From the NCBI RefSeq assembly GCF_047663525.1, contig NC_092597.1:25313501-25377500 (forward strand): a stretch of DNA of 64,000 nucleotides, written 5' to 3'. Below are positions 59,126 to 64,000 of the stretch, piece by piece. The number at the start of each line of letters is the position of its first letter. Position 1 is the first letter of the stretch. The notes beneath the pieces were generated by a model. That model saw only the letters and a program-made list of their open reading frames with translations, was not told the DNA's origin and ran no database searches. Both the position numbers and the translations under genes were made by a program. The DNA is from Anas platyrhynchos (lineage: Eukaryota; Chordata; Aves; Anseriformes; Anatidae).

Positions 59126-59699
59126 AACTGGGTTGGAGTTTTAACAGGGTTTTAAGGGTTTCAGGGTTAGCGTGTTAGGGTTTTAGAGTTTTTTTTGGGA
59201 TGGAGTGTCGCTATGTTTTTTAGGGTTAGGGTCCTAGGGTTTTATTTTTGGTCAGTTATTTAGGGTTAGTGTGTTAAGATCCTTTTTTTTTTTTTTTTTT
59301 TCAGGTTAGGTTCTCCAGGGTTAGAGTTTCGAGCGTCCTAATTTTTTGGGTTACGGTGTTGAGCGTCCTAATGTTTTGTGTTAGGGCTTTGGGTGTTAAG
59401 CATCTGAATTTTTGGGTTAGAGTTTTGCGCGTCCTGATGTTTTGAGTAAGGGTTTTGAGCATCCTAGTGTTTTGGGTTGGCTTTGTGTTTTGAGCATCTT
59501 AATTTTGGGGTTACGGCTTTAAGCGTCCTAATCTTGTTGTTTAGGGCTTTGAGAATCCTATTGTTTTGGGTTTGGGTTTTGAGCGTCCTAAGTGTCCTAA
59601 GGGCTTTTAGGCATAGGACTTCAGGGGTTTAGTGTGGTAAACAGTTTGGATTAGGCCTGTAGGGGTTTCGAAGTTTTTTAGTGTTAGGGCTTGAGTCTA
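59126..59699 (+). repeat. Degenerate telomere-like DNA with 30-40-bp mini-repeats
   Basis: GGGTTAG/GTTAGGG words are interspersed through a T-rich stretch. From about 59325 to 59600, variants of TTTTGAGCGTCCTAATGTTT (GAGCGTCCTAA, AAGCATCTGAA, GCGCGTCCTGA, GAGCATCCTAG) recur about every 30-40 bp, each followed by a GGGTTAGGG-like word. This looks like an old telomeric tract that acquired its own higher-order period. A T-run of ~22 lies near 59283. No gene is seen. Confidence 0.75.
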
Positions 59700-59827
59700 T
59701 TTTGAAAGGGCAGTAAGTGCTTGGGTTCCAGTGAGTGCTGGTAAATGTATTTCTCGAACACTGGGCCTGTGATTGGTCAAGCCAGCTGCCTGGGGAATGC
59801 TGGTAGGCGTAGTTTTCTGGCACTGGG
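59700..59827 (+). promoter_or_regulatory. Promoter-like segment with inverted CCAAT box
   Basis: TGATTGGTCAA at about 59770 contains the inverted CCAAT core (NF-Y type). Two diverged relatives of the downstream 62-bp unit's 3' half flank it: GTGCTGGTAAATGTATTTCTC and AATGCTGGTAGGCGTAGTTT. No gene is seen. Confidence 0.45.
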
Positions 59828-60063
59828 CTTCCGGGAGGCCATGTTGGGTGCCCAGAGCATACCGGGAAATGTAGTTCTGGGACTCCGAACTTCCGGGAGG
59901 CCATGTTGGGTGCCCAGAGCATACCGGGAAATGTAGTTCTGGGACTCCGAACTTCCGGGAGGCCATGTTGGGTGCCCAGAGCATACCGGGAAATGTAGTT
60001 CTGGGACTCCGAACTTCCGGGAGGCCATGTTGGGTGCCCAGAGCATACCGGGAAATGTAGTTC
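59828..60063 (+). repeat. 62-bp promoter-like tandem repeat, 4 copies
   Basis: CTTCCGGGAGGCCATGTTGG starts at 59828, 59890, 59952 and 60014, an exact 62-bp period; copies are nearly identical. Each copy has (a) CTTCCGG, an ETS/GABP-type site; (b) GCCATGTTG, close to the YY1 site; and (c) GCATACCGGGAAATGTAGT, whose reverse complement matches the ZNF143 consensus ACTACAATTCCCAGCATGC at 16 of 19 positions. This motif set is typical of TATA-less vertebrate promoters. The block ends ~380 bp before the pure telomere. Minus-strand ORFs here are repeat by-products. Confidence 0.9.
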
Positions 60064-60229
60064 TTGGGAACTAGGGTTAGGGTTACTGTTAGTGGTTAGG
60101 GTTAGAGGTTGGGGGTTGGGGTTATATCGGGGTTGGGGTCGTTAGGGTTAAATCCGCCATTAGATCTGTTGGGCGTTAGTTTTTTTTTTTTTTGGTGTTG
60201 GGTGGACGGGGGTTAGGGTTAGGGTTAGA
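60064..60229 (+). repeat. Degenerate proximal telomeric sequence
   Basis: Irregular GGGTTAGGGTTACTG, GTTAGAGGTTGGGGGTT and TTATATCGGGG words are seen, with a T-run near 60180-60193, before the array becomes regular at about 60209. Confidence 0.85.
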
Positions 60230-60444
60230 GGGTTAGGGTTAGGGTTAGGGTTAGGGTTAGGGGTTAGGGGTTAGGGTTAGGGTTAGGGTTAGGGTTAGGG
60301 TTAGGGGTTAGGGGTTAGGGTTAGGGTTAGGGTTAGGGTTAGGGTTAGGGTTAGGGTTAGGGTTAGGGTTAGGGTTAGAGGGTTAGGGTTAGAGGGTTAG
60401 AGGGTTAGAGGGTTAGAGGGTTAGAGGGTTAGAGGGTTAGAGGG
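60230..60444 (+). repeat. Variant-rich proximal telomere (TTAGGGG and TTAGAGGG)
   Basis: TTAGGG is interspersed with TTAGGGG pairs (near 60258-60275 and 60300-60318) and eight TTAGAGGG units. One TTAGAGGG is at 60375 and seven are contiguous from 60389 to 60444. Confidence 0.95.
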
Positions 60445-63400
60445 TTAGGGTTAGGGTTAGGGTTAGGGTTAGGGTTAGGGTTAGGGTTAGGGTTAGGGTT
60501 AGGGTTAGGGTTAGGGTTAGGGTTAGGGTTAGGGTTAGGGTTAGGGTTAGGGTTAGGGTTAGGGTTAGGGTTAGGGTTAGGGTTAGGGTTAGGGTTAGGG
60601 TTAGGGTTAGGGTTAGGGTTAGGGTTAGGGTTAGGGTTAGGGTTAGGGTTAGGGTTAGGGTTAGGGTTAGGGTTAGGGTTAGGGTTAGGGTTAGGGTTAG
60701 GGTTAGGGTTAGGGTTAGGGTTAGGGTTAGGGTTAGGGTTAGGGTTAGGGTTAGGGTTAGGGTTAGGGTTAGGGTTAGGGTTAGGGTTAGGGTTAGGGTT
60801 AGGGTTAGGGTTAGGGTTAGGGTTAGGGTTAGGGTTAGGGTTAGGGTTAGGGTTAGGGTTAGGGTTAGGGTTAGGGTTAGGGTTAGGGTTAGGGTTAGGG
60901 TTAGGGTTAGGGTTAGGGTTAGGGTTAGGGTTAGGGTTAGGGTTAGGGTTAGGGTTAGGGTTAGGGTTAGGGTTAGGGTTAGGGTTAGGGTTAGGGTTAG
61001 GGTTAGGGTTAGGGTTAGGGTTAGGGTTAGGGTTAGGGTTAGGGTTAGGGTTAGGGTTAGGGTTAGGGTTAGGGTTAGGGTTAGGGTTAGGGTTAGGGTT
61101 AGGGTTAGGGTTAGGGTTAGGGTTAGGGTTAGGGTTAGGGTTAGGGTTAGGGTTAGGGTTAGGGTTAGGGTTAGGGTTAGGGTTAGGGTTAGGGTTAGGG
61201 TTAGGGTTAGGGTTAGGGTTAGGGTTAGGGTTAGGGTTAGGGTTAGGGTTAGGGTTAGGGTTAGGGTTAGGGTTAGGGTTAGGGTTAGGGTTAGGGTTAG
61301 GGTTAGGGTTAGGGTTAGGGTTAGGGTTAGGGTTAGGGTTAGGGTTAGGGTTAGGGTTAGGGTTAGGGTTAGGGTTAGGGTTAGGGTTAGGGTTAGGGTT
61401 AGGGTTAGGGTTAGGGTTAGGGTTAGGGTTAGGGTTAGGGTTAGGGTTAGGGTTAGGGTTAGGGTTAGGGTTAGGGTTAGGGTTAGGGTTAGGGTTAGGG
61501 TTAGGGTTAGGGTTAGGGTTAGGGTTAGGGTTAGGGTTAGGGTTAGGGTTAGGGTTAGGGTTAGGGTTAGGGTTAGGGTTAGGGTTAGGGTTAGGGTTAG
61601 GGTTAGGGTTAGGGTTAGGGTTAGGGTTAGGGTTAGGGTTAGGGTTAGGGTTAGGGTTAGGGTTAGGGTTAGGGTTAGGGTTAGGGTTAGGGTTAGGGTT
61701 AGGGTTAGGGTTAGGGTTAGGGTTAGGGTTAGGGTTAGGGTTAGGGTTAGGGTTAGGGTTAGGGTTAGGGTTAGGGTTAGGGTTAGGGTTAGGGTTAGGG
61801 TTAGGGTTAGGGTTAGGGTTAGGGTTAGGGTTAGGGTTAGGGTTAGGGTTAGGGTTAGGGTTAGGGTTAGGGTTAGGGTTAGGGTTAGGGTTAGGGTTAG
61901 GGTTAGGGTTAGGGTTAGGGTTAGGGTTAGGGTTAGGGTTAGGGTTAGGGTTAGGGTTAGGGTTAGGGTTAGGGTTAGGGTTAGGGTTAGGGTTAGGGTT
62001 AGGGTTAGGGTTAGGGTTAGGGTTAGGGTTAGGGTTAGGGTTAGGGTTAGGGTTAGGGTTAGGGTTAGGGTTAGGGTTAGGGTTAGGGTTAGGGTTAGGG
62101 TTAGGGTTAGGGTTAGGGTTAGGGTTAGGGTTAGGGTTAGGGTTAGGGTTAGGGTTAGGGTTAGGGTTAGGGTTAGGGTTAGGGTTAGGGTTAGGGTTAG
62201 GGTTAGGGTTAGGGTTAGGGTTAGGGTTAGGGTTAGGGTTAGGGTTAGGGTTAGGGTTAGGGTTAGGGTTAGGGTTAGGGTTAGGGTTAGGGTTAGGGTT
62301 AGGGTTAGGGTTAGGGTTAGGGTTAGGGTTAGGGTTAGGGTTAGGGTTAGGGTTAGGGTTAGGGTTAGGGTTAGGGTTAGGGTTAGGGTTAGGGTTAGGG
62401 TTAGGGTTAGGGTTAGGGTTAGGGTTAGGGTTAGGGTTAGGGTTAGGGTTAGGGTTAGGGTTAGGGTTAGGGTTAGGGTTAGGGTTAGGGTTAGGGTTAG
62501 GGTTAGGGTTAGGGTTAGGGTTAGGGTTAGGGTTAGGGTTAGGGTTAGGGTTAGGGTTAGGGTTAGGGTTAGGGTTAGGGTTAGGGTTAGGGTTAGGGTT
62601 AGGGTTAGGGTTAGGGTTAGGGTTAGGGTTAGGGTTAGGGTTAGGGTTAGGGTTAGGGTTAGGGTTAGGGTTAGGGTTAGGGTTAGGGTTAGGGTTAGGG
62701 TTAGGGTTAGGGTTAGGGTTAGGGTTAGGGTTAGGGTTAGGGTTAGGGTTAGGGTTAGGGTTAGGGTTAGGGTTAGGGTTAGGGTTAGGGTTAGGGTTAG
62801 GGTTAGGGTTAGGGTTAGGGTTAGGGTTAGGGTTAGGGTTAGGGTTAGGGTTAGGGTTAGGGTTAGGGTTAGGGTTAGGGTTAGGGTTAGGGTTAGGGTT
62901 AGGGTTAGGGTTAGGGTTAGGGTTAGGGTTAGGGTTAGGGTTAGGGTTAGGGTTAGGGTTAGGGTTAGGGTTAGGGTTAGGGTTAGGGTTAGGGTTAGGG
63001 TTAGGGTTAGGGTTAGGGTTAGGGTTAGGGTTAGGGTTAGGGTTAGGGTTAGGGTTAGGGTTAGGGTTAGGGTTAGGGTTAGGGTTAGGGTTAGGGTTAG
63101 GGTTAGGGTTAGGGTTAGGGTTAGGGTTAGGGTTAGGGTTAGGGTTAGGGTTAGGGTTAGGGTTAGGGTTAGGGTTAGGGTTAGGGTTAGGGTTAGGGTT
63201 AGGGTTAGGGTTAGGGTTAGGGTTAGGGTTAGGGTTAGGGTTAGGGTTAGGGTTAGGGTTAGGGTTAGGGTTAGGGTTAGGGTTAGGGTTAGGGTTAGGG
63301 TTAGGGTTAGGGTTAGGGTTAGGGTTAGGGTTAGGGTTAGGGTTAGGGTTAGGGTTAGGGTTAGGGTTAGGGTTAGGGTTAGGGTTAGGGTTAGGGTTAG

Positions 63401-64000
63401 GGTTAGGGTTAGGGTTAGGGTTAGGGTTAGGGTTAGGGTTAGGGTTAGGGTTAGGGTTAGGGTTAGGGTTAGGGTTAGGGTTAGGGTTAGGGTTAGGGTT
63501 AGGGTTAGGGTTAGGGTTAGGGTTAGGGTTAGGGTTAGGGTTAGGGTTAGGGTTAGGGTTAGGGTTAGGGTTAGGGTTAGGGTTAGGGTTAGGGTTAGGG
63601 TTAGGGTTAGGGTTAGGGTTAGGGTTAGGGTTAGGGTTAGGGTTAGGGTTAGGGTTAGGGTTAGGGTTAGGGTTAGGGTTAGGGTTAGGGTTAGGGTTAG
63701 GGTTAGGGTTAGGGTTAGGGTTAGGGTTAGGGTTAGGGTTAGGGTTAGGGTTAGGGTTAGGGTTAGGGTTAGGGTTAGGGTTAGGGTTAGGGTTAGGGTT
63801 AGGGTTAGGGTTAGGGTTAGGGTTAGGGTTAGGGTTAGGGTTAGGGTTAGGGTTAGGGTTAGGGTTAGGGTTAGGGTTAGGGTTAGGGTTAGGGTTAGGG
63901 TTAGGGTTAGGGTTAGGGTTAGGGTTAGGGTTAGGGTTAGGGTTAGGGTTAGGGTTAGGGTTAGGGTTAGGGTTAGGGTTAGGGTTAGGGTTAGGGTTAG
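60445..64000 (+). repeat. Telomere: uninterrupted (TTAGGG)n, 3,556 bp
   Basis: About 593 perfect TTAGGG copies run without a visible variant to the window edge. The G-rich strand runs 5'->3' toward the right, so this is a true right chromosome end rather than an interstitial block. The real telomere may be longer than the window. Confidence 0.98.

Noticed and set aside
59629-60046. Overlapping minus-strand ORFs of 89-97 codons repeating MLWAPNMASR
   Set aside because: They are by-products of the 62-bp tandem repeat; shifted copies of the same peptide arise from successive repeat units.
60209-64000. Interstitial telomeric sequence
   Set aside because: The tract is several kilobases long, pure distally, correctly oriented and reaches the window edge, preceded by typical variant-rich proximal telomere. 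A terminal telomere is the simpler reading.

Overview
This window is the right-hand end of a vertebrate chromosome, almost certainly from a bird. It ends in about 3.8 kb of TTAGGG repeats, G-rich strand running toward the end. The avian call rests on a 5'-truncated CR1 with the bird-type ATTCTATG-repeat 3' end (25787-25891), an LTR resembling avian ERVL LTRs (about 58422-59050), and a retroviral fragment with a gammaretrovirus-type tRNA-Pro primer site. I cannot name the species or chromosome. I see no intact protein-coding gene, tRNA, rRNA or CRISPR array. The open reading frames are short or are by-products of repeats.

Layout. (1) 1-57405 is a direct tandem array of about eleven copies of a unit whose complete form is about 5.7-5.96 kb (cleanest copy 45403-51133). 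Copies range from near-identical to rearranged: internal deletions (R3, R5/R6, R6, R10/R11), a 0.7-kb internal duplication with a fold-back palindrome (R7), a solo LTR and a CR1 (R5), and a 42-copy expansion of a GC-rich 26-bp repeat (R7, 37968-39050). (2) 57406-59125 is a broken gammaretrovirus-like provirus fragment: primer site, leader, and gag matrix with one in-frame stop, then a frameshift, then interruption by an ERVL-like LTR, then a short capsid-like stretch. (3) 59126-59700 is degenerate telomere-like DNA with its own 30-40-bp periodicity. (4) 59700-60063 is a promoter-like segment: an inverted CCAAT box followed by four copies of a 62-bp repeat, each with ETS-, YY1- and ZNF143-like motifs. 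(5) 60064-60444 is proximal, variant-rich telomeric DNA, including eight TTAGAGGG. (6) 60445-64000 is pure TTAGGG.

The 5.7-kb unit carries many blocks bounded by splice-like signals on the + strand (pyrimidine tract-CAG upstream, GTRAGT-like downstream). Most begin GTG, several are paralogous to each other, and some keep an open frame. This suggests the unit derives from, or is, a multi-exon transcription unit built by internal duplication. Several neighbouring blocks are only 29-33 bp apart, so not all can be separate exons, and no full-length ORF emerges. I treat it as a candidate repeated non-coding RNA or decayed gene family.

Two features best deserve follow-up. One is the 62-bp repeat block just inside the telomere, which by position, orientation, period and motif content resembles a promoter for telomeric-repeat RNA (TERRA). 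The other is the 5.7-kb subtelomeric array with its 26-bp CpG-rich expansion.
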